Positions 1 through 11,502 of a stretch of DNA of 64,000 nucleotides are shown one piece after another; positions within the stretch are counted from its first letter, which is position 1, and the number at the start of each line of letters is the position of its first letter. The notes beneath the pieces are model-generated. The model ran no database searches. It was given only the letters and a program-made list of their open reading frames with translations, and was not told the origin of the DNA. A program made the position numbers and the translations under genes. This stretch comes from an uncultured Flavobacteriales bacterium. GTDB taxonomy: Bacteria > Bacteroidota > Bacteroidia > Flavobacteriales_G > Salibacteraceae. Location of the stretch: contig CALSRO010000002.1 of the NCBI GenBank assembly GCA_943788775.1, positions 1 through 64,000 of the forward strand, given 5' to 3'.

Positions 1-546
1 AAATTCAAAATTGTCAATATGCACCCAGTATCCTGTCGTACCTCCCTGTTGCTTTACAGTAATATAAGCCCCATTATTGGGAGCTGTAAAAGTCACTGTT
101 CGCTGGGTCCAGACGCTATTTGTGGCTGCGGCACTCGCGGTCCAAACCAAAGTTCCGAATGTAGTTGGACTTGTAGATACCCCAATTTGAACCGGAGTAC
201 ATTGATAACTCGAGTTTTTCCTATCGTAAAATGTAAATGAATATGTATTCCCGTTCACCAGGTTTTGACTCAACTCCATTGATATAGCATCGGTACCATT
301 TCCTGTTAACGACACAAACCAATTACCATAGGTTGGACACCCCCAGGTACACGTTGTGATGATATCCATATTTCCAAACGTCCCAAAAGCGGATGAGTTA
401 TTCATTGCTGCCGTGTATGTGGCATTGTTGATGTTGATCAAATTGGTCGTAGTCGTATGATTTTCAAAGCTTCCATTGAGAAAGGCTTGTCCCTGCATAT
501 TTAATACAACCAATACAACATGTATAACCAGTATGAGATTCTTCAT
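1..546 (-). CDS. Secreted protein, N-terminal part (C-terminus off the window)
   Basis: This open frame of 182 codons runs from an ATG at 544-546 off the left edge, so the protein is incomplete. It begins with Met-Lys-Asn and a hydrophobic stretch (LILVIHVVLVVLNMQGQA), a likely Sec signal peptide cut near residue 20. The mature part opens with FLNGSFENH and has jelly-roll-like features: GNGTDAISMELSQNL, NGNTYSFTFYDRK, and a closing GYWVHIDNFEF. This resembles carbohydrate-binding or choice-of-anchor domains of T9SS cargo proteins in Bacteroidota. I infer a secreted or surface protein with a sorting tail beyond the edge; the exact function is unknown. Confidence 0.75.
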   Translation of the reverse strand, partial: MKNLILVIHVVLVVLNMQGQAFLNGSFENHTTTTNLININNATYTAAMNNSSAFGTFGNMDIITTCTWGCPTYGNWFVSLTGNGTDAISMELSQNLVNGNTYSFTFYDRKNSSYQCTPVQIGVSTSPTTFGTLVWTASAAATNSVWTQRTVTFTAPNNGAYITVKQQGGTTGYWVHIDNFEF

Positions 547-642
547 CTAAATTATTGACGGGTCAGAAAACAATGGGGTATTATCATAAAGACCTCCTAT
601 TATTAGGATGCAAAAGAAGTAAAATGGTTGCCCAGAAAGATA

Positions 643-1470
643 TTAAGTTGTAAGCATTTTTGATAAAAATGCCTTAACAATTGCAGCCAATTTTGGCTCA
701 GCATTTCGGGCTGCCAGTTGAACCTCCTCGTGACTAACGGTTTCGACTACACCCTCCACCCCTAAATCGGTAACTACTGAAAGTGCCGCTACCCTCATTC
801 CCATATGTTTTGCAGCAATGTTTTCAGGCACAGTGCTCATGCCAACAACGTCAGCTCCAATTGTGCGTAAATGCTTGTACTCCGCAGGAGTTTCGAAACA
901 TGGCCCACTCACCCCAGCATAGACCCCTTGATGTAACTTCAATTCTAGATTCTCAGCACAATCGTGAATCAATTTAATGTAATCATGATCATAAGGCTCT
1001 GACATGTCCACAAACCGAGGTCCGAGTTCGTTGTTATTTGGACCAATTAATGGATTAGTTGGGAATAGGTTTATTTGATCAGATATAACCATAATATCTC
1101 CCACTTTAAACTCTGGATTCATACCTCCACTGGCGTTTGACAAAACCAATGACTTTACATTTAAATAATGCATAACACGGATTGGAAATACCACCTGATC
1201 CATTGTATACCCTTCATAAAAATGAAATCTCCCCTTCATAGCTATGACTTCCACTCCGTTCAATCGACCATATATTAGCTTCCCATCATGCCCTTCAACG
1301 GTAGATTGAGGGAAGTTTGGAATATCTGAATAAGGAATAGTGGTAGCGTCAGATATTTCAGAGGCCAATTCTCCTAATCCAGTTCCCAGCACAATACCCA
1401 CTGGGTTCTTAGGGTTAAACCTTTCTGCTAGAAAGTCAGCTGTTTCTTGAATAAGATCTAATGAAATCAT
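643..1470 (-). CDS. Purine nucleoside phosphorylase, trimeric type
   Basis: A 275-residue enzyme of the PNP/MTAP phosphorylase family, which splits purine nucleosides with phosphate into free base and (deoxy)ribose-1-phosphate for purine salvage in the cytoplasm. Family motifs are visible: the phosphate loop GTGLGEL near residue 29, GRFHFYEGY near 80, SNASGGMN near 111, and GPCFETPAEY near 189 followed by GADVVGMSTVPE. Length matches the trimeric class. At the base-recognition segment it reads SVVTD (Asp near 235) where mammalian PNP has Asn, so base preference is uncertain. Its ATG lies inside the lpxK 3' end (35-base overlap), so the two are co-transcribed. Confidence 0.9.
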   Translation of the reverse strand: MISLDLIQETADFLAERFNPKNPVGIVLGTGLGELASEISDATTIPYSDIPNFPQSTVEGHDGKLIYGRLNGVEVIAMKGRFHFYEGYTMDQVVFPIRVMHYLNVKSLVLSNASGGMNPEFKVGDIMVISDQINLFPTNPLIGPNNNELGPRFVDMSEPYDHDYIKLIHDCAENLELKLHQGVYAGVSGPCFETPAEYKHLRTIGADVVGMSTVPENIAAKHMGMRVAALSVVTDLGVEGVVETVSHEEVQLAARNAEPKLAAIVKAFLSKMLTT

Positions 1471-2473
1471 GTATTAATTGATTGATTTGAGTACTATATG
1501 ACCCGAGAAAATTTGTTTCAACTGGGATTACGAAAATTGGCAGTTTTGAAATTAGAGGTTGATCTAAATATGGAATGATGCGCTGAGCATCTTTTTCTGT
1601 TGTTACTATAACTCCAGAATCCGAGATTAAATCCGCGGCTTCATTAAAATCACTTTCGGTGAACCAATAGTGATCACCAGCGTCAAAATGACTAATTATC
1701 TCATTCGTTGCATTCAAATATTCGAACAAACCTGAAGCGTTCGCAATGCCCGTCATTAAATAAATCTTTGACTCATTAATTGATGTAAAATTAGTTTTAG
1801 TAATAGCATAAGGAGTGCCATAATGCTCGCTCGAAAACAACAAATTTTGGTAGGATTCGGGATTCAATCTTTGCGCAATAGATCTCATATCAAACACACT
1901 TATATCACTCGGACATTTAGTTACAACGATTATATCGGCTCTTTTTGCACCAAACTTTTGTTCTCTCAAACGGCCGGCCGGCAACAATAGATCGTCTATG
2001 TATAAATCATTGAACGCGGTAAGTAAAATCATTAATCCAGGCTTAATCGATCTATGTTGAAACACATCGTCTAACAAGATTATTTCTACTTCTGGTTTAA
2101 CTTCAAGCAGTCTCTTCACTCCATTGACTCTGTCAGCATCAACCGCCACCTGTACATTTTTATACTTGTTAAGTATTTGGGAGGGTTCATCTCCAATCTC
2201 GAGTGAATTCATGTTTGAGTCAGCAAGAATAAACCCTTTGGTCTTTCGGCCATAACCTCGACTCAACACGGCCAATTGAAAATCTGGAGATAATTGCCTT
2301 ATGACATATTCTGTCATAGGTGTCTTGCCCGTTCCGCCTACTCGCAAATTACCTATGCCAATGAGTGGAATAGGAAAGGTTCTGCTTTTCAATAATCCAA
2401 AATGAAACAGGCCATTTCTGATCAAGACTATAAATCCATAAACAAGGGAAAATGGGTAAAGCAATATCCGCAC
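1436..2473 (-). CDS. lpxK: Tetraacyldisaccharide 4'-kinase LpxK
   Basis: Inner-membrane-associated kinase that phosphorylates the 4' position of the lipid A disaccharide, the sixth step of lipid A synthesis. It opens with a hydrophobic N-terminal helix (ILLYPFSLVYGFIVLIRNGL), followed by the P-loop region IGNLRVGGTGKTP, then LSRGYGRK, DEPSQIL and LLDDVFQHR, all typical of LpxK. No ATG fits the family start. The GTG at 2473 gives 345 residues, the usual length, and leaves 55 bases to the divergent nif3 gene. The only upstream in-frame ATG (2704) would lie deep inside nif3. The stop overlaps the downstream phosphorylase by 35 bases. Confidence 0.87.
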   Translation of the reverse strand: MRILLYPFSLVYGFIVLIRNGLFHFGLLKSRTFPIPLIGIGNLRVGGTGKTPMTEYVIRQLSPDFQLAVLSRGYGRKTKGFILADSNMNSLEIGDEPSQILNKYKNVQVAVDADRVNGVKRLLEVKPEVEIILLDDVFQHRSIKPGLMILLTAFNDLYIDDLLLPAGRLREQKFGAKRADIIVVTKCPSDISVFDMRSIAQRLNPESYQNLLFSSEHYGTPYAITKTNFTSINESKIYLMTGIANASGLFEYLNATNEIISHFDAGDHYWFTESDFNEAADLISDSGVIVTTEKDAQRIIPYLDQPLISKLPIFVIPVETNFLGSYSTQINQLIHDFIRSYSRNS

Positions 2474-2528
2474 TCGGCAAATGTAGTTTCTATAAATTTC
2501 CGCTCCTTTGTTAAAATTCAGACTAACT

Positions 2529-3629
2529 ATGAATGTTTCAGATGTCGCTAACTTGCTAGATGATCTAGCCCCAGTCGAATTACAAGAATCGTATGATAAT
2601 GTCGGTCTTATTATTGGCTTACCCACATGGGAAGTCACTGGTACACTTTTAACCCTAGATTGCACAGAAGATGTTGTCGCTGAAGCTATTCGCAAAAAGT
2701 GCAATTTAATTGTCGCTCATCATCCGATTTTATTCAAAGGTTTAAAATCATTGACAGGTGCCAATTATGTTGAACGAACAATTCTACTGGCGCTCAAAAA
2801 CGACATTGCCATTTATGCTATACACACCAACCTCGACAACATATTGTCAGGAGTAAACCAAGAAATAGGTAAACGAATAGGACTAAAAAATCTGAATATA
2901 CTTTCCCCTAAATCAAACACCTTGTCAAAGCTTCAAACCTATGTCCCAACTTCTCATTTAGAAGAAGTACGGAATGCACTATTCACGGCTGGTGCTGGTC
3001 ATATTGGTGATTATGACGAGTGTAGTTATTCATCGGAGGGCACTGGAACCTTCAAGGCAAATGAATCTACAAATCCTTTTGTTGGAACGAAAGGTAAACG
3101 TCACTCTGAAGCCGAAGTTAAACTTGAAATGATTTTCACAAATCACATTGCACCTAAGGTCATAAAAGCCTTAAGAGAATCGCACCCTTATGAAGAGGTG
3201 GCATACGACATTATTCCCATCACGAACACCAACCAATGCATTGGCAGCGGCATGTATGGTGAATTTGAGAACTCTATTACCGAATCTGAACTATTAAATA
3301 GACTTTCTGATATTTTCAATGTCAAATCAATTCGCCATACTAAATTGCTTAATAAACCAGTGAAGAGGGTGGCCTTTTGCGGTGGTTCAGGAAGTTTTTT
3401 ACTGAGTAAGGCAAAGGCAATAATAGCGGACGTGTTTATTACTGGAGATTTCAAATACCATGAATTCTTTGACGCAGATCAAAAAATCCTCATAATTGAC
3501 ATTGGACACTTTGAGAGTGAGCAGTTTACCCCTAATTTATTACACCAATATCTAGCGAATAAAAATGTTACATTTGCCGTCCTTTTATCAGAGGTAAAAA
3601 CAAACCCTGTACACTATTTCATTCAATAA
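2529..3629 (+). CDS. NIF3-like dinuclear metal centre protein (YqfO/YbgI family)
   Basis: A 366-residue NIF3 family protein, a cytoplasmic hexameric protein with a two-metal site; the substrate is unsettled, and older 'GTP cyclohydrolase I type 2' labels are not proven. Metal-site motifs are present: AHHPILFKG near residue 64, HTNLDN near 97, and GHFESEQF near the C-terminus. The long form contains a central PII/CutA-like insert, seen in Bacillus YqfO and most Bacteroidota. I chose the ATG at 2529 because MNVSDVANLLDDLAP is the usual start; a TTG at 2508 is less likely. The next gene starts six bases after the stop, so the two likely form an operon. Confidence 0.88.
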   Translation: MNVSDVANLLDDLAPVELQESYDNVGLIIGLPTWEVTGTLLTLDCTEDVVAEAIRKKCNLIVAHHPILFKGLKSLTGANYVERTILLALKNDIAIYAIHTNLDNILSGVNQEIGKRIGLKNLNILSPKSNTLSKLQTYVPTSHLEEVRNALFTAGAGHIGDYDECSYSSEGTGTFKANESTNPFVGTKGKRHSEAEVKLEMIFTNHIAPKVIKALRESHPYEEVAYDIIPITNTNQCIGSGMYGEFENSITESELLNRLSDIFNVKSIRHTKLLNKPVKRVAFCGGSGSFLLSKAKAIIADVFITGDFKYHEFFDADQKILIIDIGHFESEQFTPNLLHQYLANKNVTFAVLLSEVKTNPVHYFIQ

Positions 3630-3634
3630 AGAAT

Positions 3635-4432
3635 ATGGCAGCAGCAGCAAAAAAGAAAACTGAGAACACGGTCGAAGAGAAACTAAGAGCTTTATACCGT
3701 TTACAGTTGATTGATTCAGCTATCGATAAAATCAGAACAATCAGAGGTGAGCTTCCTTTAGAAGTTGAAGACTTACAAGATGAAATCGAGGGACTTGAAA
3801 CTCGATTAAACAATCTTCAAACAGAATTAGAAGATGTGCAAAATCGAATTAGCGAACGAAAGAATTCTATCATTGATTCTAGCGAGCTCATTAAAAAGTA
3901 CGAAAGCCAGCAAAAGAATGTAAGAAACAATCGAGAATTTGATTCATTGTCAAAGGAAATTGAGTTTCAAACACTTGAAATTCAGCTTTCTGAAAAGAGA
4001 ATGAAGGAGTTTGAAGCACAATTGATTCAAAAGAAAGAAATTCTTGACGCAGCTGAGGCTAATCTTAATGAACGCAGAAAAGACCTTGAACATAAGAACG
4101 AGGAATTGAACGGAATCATTAAAGAAACCGAAAAAGAAGAAAAGGCCTTATTGAAAGCTAGTGAAGAAGCTGCTGGAACGATTGAGGAGAGACTCTTAGG
4201 TGCTTACAAGCGTATTCGACAAAGTGTTAAGAACGGACTTGCTGTTGTTCCGGTTGAAAGAGGTTCTTCTGGAGGATCATTTATTAAAATTCCACCTCAA
4301 CGACAATTAGATATTGCCGCAAGAAAAAAGATTATTCTTGATGAGCATAGCGGCCGACTTTTAGTTGATCTTGAACTTGCTAATGAGGAAACTGAAAAAC
4401 TAAAGGAGTTGACGCAAAAAGCAATGGTCTAA
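3635..4432 (+). CDS. Coiled-coil protein of the C4 zinc-ribbon family, zinc ligands lost
   Basis: A 265-residue protein whose first 190 residues are a charged coiled coil (EDLQDEIEGLETRLNNLQTE and similar). The C-terminal part (about 200-245) aligns with the zf-RING_7 / DUF164 ribbon, with the conserved IPPQRQLDI core. Family members usually have two CxxC pairs there. Here the four positions read Ser212, Ser215, Asp236 and Ser239 (GSSGGSF and LDEHSGR), so no zinc site can form. The fold may persist without metal, and this may be shared by related flavobacteria. The function of the family is not settled. It follows nif3 by six bases, the same pairing seen in many Bacteroidota. Confidence 0.85.
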   Translation: MAAAAKKKTENTVEEKLRALYRLQLIDSAIDKIRTIRGELPLEVEDLQDEIEGLETRLNNLQTELEDVQNRISERKNSIIDSSELIKKYESQQKNVRNNREFDSLSKEIEFQTLEIQLSEKRMKEFEAQLIQKKEILDAAEANLNERRKDLEHKNEELNGIIKETEKEEKALLKASEEAAGTIEERLLGAYKRIRQSVKNGLAVVPVERGSSGGSFIKIPPQRQLDIAARKKIILDEHSGRLLVDLELANEETEKLKELTQKAMV

Positions 4433-4454
4433 ACCCACCAAACTTCAAAGCATT

Positions 4455-4492
4455 AAAAAGCCCAGCTTGAAAATTTTCAAGCTGGGCTTTTT
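4455..4492. terminator. Bidirectional terminator, perfect palindrome
   Basis: A perfect 38-base palindrome with arms AAAAAGCCCAGCTTGAAAA and its complement, giving a GC-rich stem with A-tract and T-tract flanks. It sits between the convergent coiled-coil gene (plus) and gltA (minus), so it should stop transcription from both sides. Confidence 0.9.
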
Positions 4493-4515
4493 CGTTTATC
4501 TCTATTTATTCCTTC

Positions 4516-5802
4516 TTAGCGCTTTTCAATAGCTACATAGTCTCGTTCATTCTCTCCAGTGTAAACCTGTCTTGGTCTACCAATGGGCTCACCATTCTCT
4601 CTCATCTCTTTCCATTGAGCTATCCAGCCAGGAAGTCGCCCCATTGCAAACATTACGGTGAACATATTCGTTGGAATTCCTAAAGCTCTGTAAATAATAC
4701 CTGAGTAGAAATCGACATTAGGATAAAGTTTGCGCTCCACAAAATACGGATCGCTTAAAGCGGCCTCTTCTAATTTTTTAGCAATCTCCAAAACTGGATC
4801 ATTCACTCCAAGTTTATTTAAAACATCATCCGCAGCCTTTTTGATAATTCGCGCTCTTGGATCGAAATTCTTATAAACTCGATGACCAAAGCCCATTAGT
4901 CTGAATGGATCATCCTTATCCTTTGCCTTCGCCAAATACTTATCAGCATCGCCACCATCTGCCTTTATTGCTTCAAGCATTTCTATCACAGCTTGGTTGG
5001 CCCCACCATGAAGAGGTCCCCACAATGCATTTATTCCTGCAGATACTGAAGCATACAAACTTGCATGAGAAGAACCAACAACTCTTACAGTGCTCGTGGA
5101 GCAATTCTGCTCGTGGTCAGCGTGTAAAATCAACAACTTGTTTAATGCTTTGATAACAACTGGATCTGGCTGAAATTCCTCCGCTGGAGTTCCAAACATC
5201 ATTTTCAAGAAGTTTCCGCAATAATCTAAATCATTCTTTGGATACATCAAAGGTTGACCGATTTCATTCTTGTATGCCCAAGCTGCGATTGTTGGCAATT
5301 TGGCTACCAATCTTATGATGTTCATATAAACCTCATCCGCAGATCTCACAGGATCCAATGATTCTGGATAAAAAGCAGTTAATGATGTCACTAACGAGGA
5401 CAAAACACCCATTGGATGCGCGTTTGAAGGAAAGCCCTCTAACAAAACCTTAAAGTCCTCGTGAATTAAAGTGTGATAAGTGATGTCAACCTTCCATTTG
5501 TTTAATTGCTCGCTGTTCGGTAACTCACCATAAATAATCAAATACGCCACTTCCATGAAGCTTGATTCTTCTGCGAGTTGTTCGATTGGGTATCCACGAT
5601 ATCTAAGAATCCCTTTTTCGCCATCCAAAAATGTGATCGAACTTGTTGTTGACCCAGTATTCTTAAATCCTGGGTCAATTGTAATTAATCCTGATTGACC
5701 TCGTAGCTTAGAAATATCAAGGGCTTTCTCGTTTTCCGTCCCTTCTACTACCGGTAGTTTATATACTTCACCGTTAAAGTGTAACTCTGCAAAATCTGGC
5801 AT
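4516..5802 (-). CDS. gltA: Citrate synthase
   Basis: Hexameric-type citrate synthase of 428 residues that joins oxaloacetate and acetyl-CoA at the entry of the TCA cycle. The N-terminal extension (AELHFNGEVYKLP) is that of the Gram-negative type II enzyme. Active-site motifs include HADHEQNCSTSTVR near residue 232, the His in WGPLHGGANQ near 267, and GFGHRVYKNFDPRARI near 307, which holds the second His and the downstream catalytic Asp region. It is a single-gene unit with its own promoter-like box upstream and a shared terminator downstream. Confidence 0.97.
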   Translation of the reverse strand: MPDFAELHFNGEVYKLPVVEGTENEKALDISKLRGQSGLITIDPGFKNTGSTTSSITFLDGEKGILRYRGYPIEQLAEESSFMEVAYLIIYGELPNSEQLNKWKVDITYHTLIHEDFKVLLEGFPSNAHPMGVLSSLVTSLTAFYPESLDPVRSADEVYMNIIRLVAKLPTIAAWAYKNEIGQPLMYPKNDLDYCGNFLKMMFGTPAEEFQPDPVVIKALNKLLILHADHEQNCSTSTVRVVGSSHASLYASVSAGINALWGPLHGGANQAVIEMLEAIKADGGDADKYLAKAKDKDDPFRLMGFGHRVYKNFDPRARIIKKAADDVLNKLGVNDPVLEIAKKLEEAALSDPYFVERKLYPNVDFYSGIIYRALGIPTNMFTVMFAMGRLPGWIAQWKEMRENGEPIGRPRQVYTGENERDYVAIEKR

Positions 5803-5849
5803 CTTCCGTACTTTTTCTTCTTTTCTATTTTTCTGAATCTCGAACTGCG

Positions 5850-5880
5850 CGAAAATACGTGACGAAAGCGTTAATTACAA
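5850..5880 (-). promoter_or_regulatory. Putative gltA promoter (Bacteroidota type)
   Basis: On the minus strand a -7 box TATTTTCG (5850-5857) is preceded by TTG (5878-5880) at a 20-base spacing, close to the Bacteroidota consensus TTG-N19-21-TAnnTTTG. It leaves a leader of roughly 40 bases before the gltA ATG. Confidence 0.45.
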
Positions 5881-5891
5881 TAGCTACATGA

Positions 5892-8304
<2,413 letters not shown>

Positions 8305-8328
8305 GATGCAATGTTCAGAGTTTAAGTC

Positions 8329-8366
8329 AAAAAAAAGAGGATAAGTTTTAAACTCATCCTCTTTTT
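8329..8366 (-). terminator. Terminator of the ribosomal superoperon
   Basis: Downstream of rplQ on the minus strand is a hairpin with arms AAAAAGAGGAT and ATCCTCTTTTT plus a partly paired inner stem, followed by a run of eight T. It ends the rpsL-to-rplQ unit and separates it from carA, whose ATG lies about 25 bases further on. Confidence 0.8.
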
Positions 8367-8385
8367 ATATTCACAATTGTTAATT

Positions 8386-8958
8386 CTAGCTTTCCTTTTG
8401 TTCACTTTCAGAAGCATCACTTTCGGGAGTTTCCTTTGGTGATTCAGGAGAAGGCTGATCAGATTCGGCCTTTGGAGCAGTCTCCGCTGATTTGTCATCA
8501 GCCTTAGCTTCTTTAGCAGGAGCACTCTTGGGACTTCCCGACCCTCTTCGTGATCTTCTAGTCTTTTTAGCGGCATCCTTGTTATCTGTTGTATAAATAT
8601 CATTGAAATCAACCAATTCAATCATACACATCTCAGCAGCATCTCCTTGTCGAAAACCAATTTTGATTATTCTAGTATAGCCACCTGCTCTAGTAGCAAT
8701 CTTTGGCGCCACCTCTCTGAACAATTCAGTCACAGCTTCCTTATTTTGAAGCTTTCTAAAAACCATTCTTCTAGAGTGAGTTGTGTCGTTCTTTGACTTA
8801 GTAATCAAAGGCTCCACATATCCACGAAGAGCTTTGGCTTTCGCTAAAGTGGTAGTAATACGTTTGTGTTCAATCAAGGAAGAAGCCATGTTTGACAACA
8901 TCGCCTTTCTATGGGCCGATGTACGACTAAGTTGATTGATTTTATTTTGATTTCTCAT
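8386..8958 (-). CDS. rplQ: 50S ribosomal protein L17 with acidic C-terminal tail
   Basis: L17 binds 23S rRNA near the peptide exit side of the large subunit. Residues 1-117 are the conserved domain ([20 protein letters not shown] near the start, [21 protein letters not shown] near 95). About 70 further residues form a low-complexity tail, first basic (KKTRRSRRG), then rich in Ala, Pro, Ser, Asp and Glu. E. coli L17 is 127 residues; such tails are frequent in Bacteroidota, with unknown role. Last gene of the alpha segment, followed by a terminator. Confidence 0.95.
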   Translation of the reverse strand: MRNQNKINQLSRTSAHRKAMLSNMASSLIEHKRITTTLAKAKALRGYVEPLITKSKNDTTHSRRMVFRKLQNKEAVTELFREVAPKIATRAGGYTRIIKIGFRQGDAAEMCMIELVDFNDIYTTDNKDAAKKTRRSRRGSGSPKSAPAKEAKADDKSAETAPKAESDQPSPESPKETPESDASESEQKES

Positions 8959-8981
8959 TGCTCAAAAAATTGAAGCGTTAC

Positions 8982-9974
8982 TTATTCTTTTTCTGCTAGG
9001 TACTTACCTACATTCATTCCGAAATTCAACCCTTTCACTTGAACCAAATCTTCAAGCTCTGTAAGTGATTTCTTTCCGAAGTTTCTGAATTTCAATAAAT
9101 CATTCTTTTCAAATGTCACTAGATCACCAAGGGTCTCTACATCCGCAGCCTTCAAGCAGTTTAGAGCTCTTACTGACAGATCCATGTCCACTAACTTAGT
9201 TTTTAGCAACTGACGCATGTGAAGCGTGTTTTCATCTAATTCTTCTTCTGCCTTCTTCTCAACTTGATCAAGCGTGATACGCTCATCTGAGAATAACATG
9301 AAGTGATGAATAAGAATTTTGGCCGCCTCTTTCAGTGCATCTTTTGGATGAACTGAACCATCTGTATCTATGTCAAAGATCAACTTTTCGTAGTCAGTCT
9401 TTTGTTCCACACGGTAGTTCTCAATGGTGTAGCGCACATTCCTAATTGGAGTAAAAATCGAATCCAAAAAGATGGTTCCAAGCGCTGCATTCGAAGTTTT
9501 ATTCTCTTCTGATGGCACATATCCTCGGCCTTTTCCGATTGATATCTCCATTTCAAAATTTACGGACTTGTCAAGGTGACAGATCACATGATCGGGATTT
9601 AAAACCTGAAAAGAGCTAGTAAACTTACCAATGTCGCCTGCTTTGAATGACTCTTGTCCACTCACCTTAATACGAACCTTCTCAGTTTCCTCTTCTTTAA
9701 TCTGTTGCTTAAATCGCACCTCCTTTAAGTTAAGTACGATTTCTGTCACATCTTCAATAACACCTTTCAATGTACTGAATTCGTGATCTACGCCTTCAAT
9801 TTTAATAGCGGTAATAGCGAAGCCTTCTAATGAAGAAAGTAAAATTCTTCGTAAAGCGTTTCCGATTGTGATACCATATCCTGGCTCTAGTGGTCTAAAC
9901 TCAAACTGACCTTTGAAGTCATCAGCTTGAATCATTATTACTTTGTCCGGGCGTTGAAAATCAAGTATTGCCAT
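8982..9974 (-). CDS. rpoA: RNA polymerase alpha subunit
   Basis: A 330-residue alpha subunit that nucleates RNA polymerase assembly and contacts upstream promoter DNA and activators. The N-terminal dimerisation domain has [26 protein letters not shown] sequence near residue 25. The C-terminal domain (from about 255) has the helix-hairpin-helix [20 protein letters not shown] and [12 protein letters not shown]. Length and order (rpsD-rpoA-rplQ) are canonical for the alpha operon. Confidence 0.98.
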   Translation of the reverse strand: MAILDFQRPDKVIMIQADDFKGQFEFRPLEPGYGITIGNALRRILLSSLEGFAITAIKIEGVDHEFSTLKGVIEDVTEIVLNLKEVRFKQQIKEEETEKVRIKVSGQESFKAGDIGKFTSSFQVLNPDHVICHLDKSVNFEMEISIGKGRGYVPSEENKTSNAALGTIFLDSIFTPIRNVRYTIENYRVEQKTDYEKLIFDIDTDGSVHPKDALKEAAKILIHHFMLFSDERITLDQVEKKAEEELDENTLHMRQLLKTKLVDMDLSVRALNCLKAADVETLGDLVTFEKNDLLKFRNFGKKSLTELEDLVQVKGLNFGMNVGKYLAEKE

Positions 9975-10077
9975 GTTTTATTCTTCAGTTTTGATTGGAT
10001 CTAAGTTTCTTCGTTTAAGATGCTTGAAGATGAGCACATCAACATTTTTGCTTTTATCCAATGATTGGTTTAAAATA

Positions 10078-10686
10078 TTATTTCGAGTAAAGTTCAACAA
10101 TTAGCTGCTCGCGGATATTCTCGGGAATTTGCTCACGAGATGGCGGAGTGATGAATGTCCCCATGAGGGCATTTGCATCAAAATCCAACCATGAATAATT
10201 TTTCACATTGCTTGAAGCAACCGAGTTTGTAACTGCTTCCAAAGATTTTGACTTCTCTCTCACAGCAATTTTATCTCCAGGTTGCAACTGATAAGATGGT
10301 ATGTTAACTACATTTCCATTTACAGTGATATGTCTGTGACCAACTAATTGCCTTGCACCGCTCCTGGTTGGAGAAATCCCCAATCGATAGACGGTATTGT
10401 CTAATCTTGACTCACAAAGAATAAGAAGGGTTTCACCTGTAATACCTTTACGTCTACTCGCCTCCTTAAACAGGTTCGAGAATTGACGCTCTAGAATACC
10501 ATAGGTATACTTTGCCTTTTGCTTCTCTTGAAGCTGAATCGCATATTCCGATTGCTTCATTCTCCTTTTATTAGGACCGTGCTGACCTGGGCCGTAGTTC
10601 TTACGTTCTAATGCCTTGTCTGGACCGAAAATCGGATCGCGAAACTTTCTGGCTATTTTGGACTTGGGTCCTCTGTATCTTGCCAT
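10078..10686 (-). CDS. rpsD: 30S ribosomal protein S4
   Basis: A primary 16S rRNA binder of 202 residues that helps nucleate 30S assembly. The N-terminal arm ([20 protein letters not shown]) lacks the cysteine zinc knuckle present in some bacteria. The S4 RNA-binding domain is at about 92-155 ([28 protein letters not shown]). In many bacteria S4 represses its own operon; no leader structure for that is evident in the short gap to rpsK. Confidence 0.98.
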   Translation of the reverse strand: MARYRGPKSKIARKFRDPIFGPDKALERKNYGPGQHGPNKRRMKQSEYAIQLQEKQKAKYTYGILERQFSNLFKEASRRKGITGETLLILCESRLDNTVYRLGISPTRSGARQLVGHRHITVNGNVVNIPSYQLQPGDKIAVREKSKSLEAVTNSVASSNVKNYSWLDFDANALMGTFITPPSREQIPENIREQLIVELYSK

Positions 10687-10704
10687 TTCTTCTTTAACTA
10701 AAAA

Positions 10705-11088
10705 TTAAACTCTTCTTCTTTTAGGTGGTCTGCATCCGTTGTGTGGCATAGGAGTTACATCCATTATCTCAGTAATTTCGATACCGATATTGGACAAACT
10801 TCTGATTGCACTTTCACGTCCAGATCCAGGTCCTTTTACAAAAACCTTCACCTTTCTTAGGCCAGCGTCATGCGCAACTTTACCACAATCGGCAGCAGCC
10901 ATTTGGGCAGCATACGGAGTGTTCTTTTTAGAACCTCTAAAGCCCATTTTACCTGCTGATGACCACGATATTACTTCACCATTGACGTTTGTCAATGAGA
11001 TTATAATGTTGTTGAACGAAGCGTGTATGTGCGCTTCACCTACTGCATCAACTTTTACCTTTTTCTTCTTTGTCTGAGTCTTCGCCAT
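10705..11088 (-). CDS. rpsK: 30S ribosomal protein S11
   Basis: A 127-residue small-subunit platform protein near the mRNA exit site. Conserved segments are [21 protein letters not shown] near residue 21, AQMAA near 61, and the C-terminal [26 protein letters not shown] signature. Intact frame, unlike its neighbour rpsM. Confidence 0.98.
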   Translation of the reverse strand: MAKTQTKKKKVKVDAVGEAHIHASFNNIIISLTNVNGEVISWSSAGKMGFRGSKKNTPYAAQMAAADCGKVAHDAGLRKVKVFVKGPGSGRESAIRSLSNIGIEITEIMDVTPMPHNGCRPPKRRRV

Positions 11089-11112
11089 GGAAAACGTGTT
11101 GTTTGTTAACTA

Positions 11113-11491
11113 TTATTTAGTTGCCTTCTTCTTGTTAGCAACTGTCTTTCTTCTTTCCCTTGCGGGTTCTACTATTATTCTTGGTGCGTTGCCCTCTTAA
11201 TGGAAGTCCCGCACGATGACGAATTCCTCGGTAACAACCGATATCCATCATACGCTTAATATTCAATTGCACTTCTGATCTCAAAGCACCTTCAGTTTTG
11301 AAATGATCATTAATGTATTCTCTGATTGCAGCCAATTCATCATCATTCCAATCTGAAACCTTTTTATCAAGATCAACCTTGCTTGATTTCAAAATTTCTT
11401 GAGCACGCGAACGTCCAATTCCGAAGATGTAGGTCAACCCTATCTCACCTCTTTTATTTCTTGGTAAGTCTATACCTGCTATACGAGCCAT
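11113..11491 (-). CDS. rpsM: 30S ribosomal protein S13, frameshifted near the C-terminus
   Basis: S13 sits in the 30S head and contacts the P-site tRNA and L5. The frame from 11491 encodes [20 protein letters not shown] through [18 protein letters not shown] and then drifts to a stop at 11135. Removing one A from the purine run at about 11143-11155 restores [14 protein letters not shown] and a stop at 11113-11115, the normal S13 tail. The coordinates given are those of the restored gene. S13 is needed for growth and the lost part is the tRNA-contacting tail, so a sequencing or assembly error is more likely than a real mutation. Confidence 0.92.
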
Positions 11492-11502
11492 AACTTAAAT
11501 TT

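Noticed and set aside
19..240. Plus-strand open frame opposite the secreted-protein gene
   Set aside because: It lies antisense to a clear minus-strand frame with a signal peptide and has no recognisable features.
590..630. Short upstream frame of 11 codons (minus strand) behind an AGGAGG before the secreted-protein gene
   Set aside because: Shine-Dalgarno motifs have little role in Bacteroidota and a frame this short is expected by chance.
2474..2704. N-terminal extension of lpxK up to the ATG at 2704
   Set aside because: It would overlap the nif3 coding sequence and adds sequence unlike any LpxK start.
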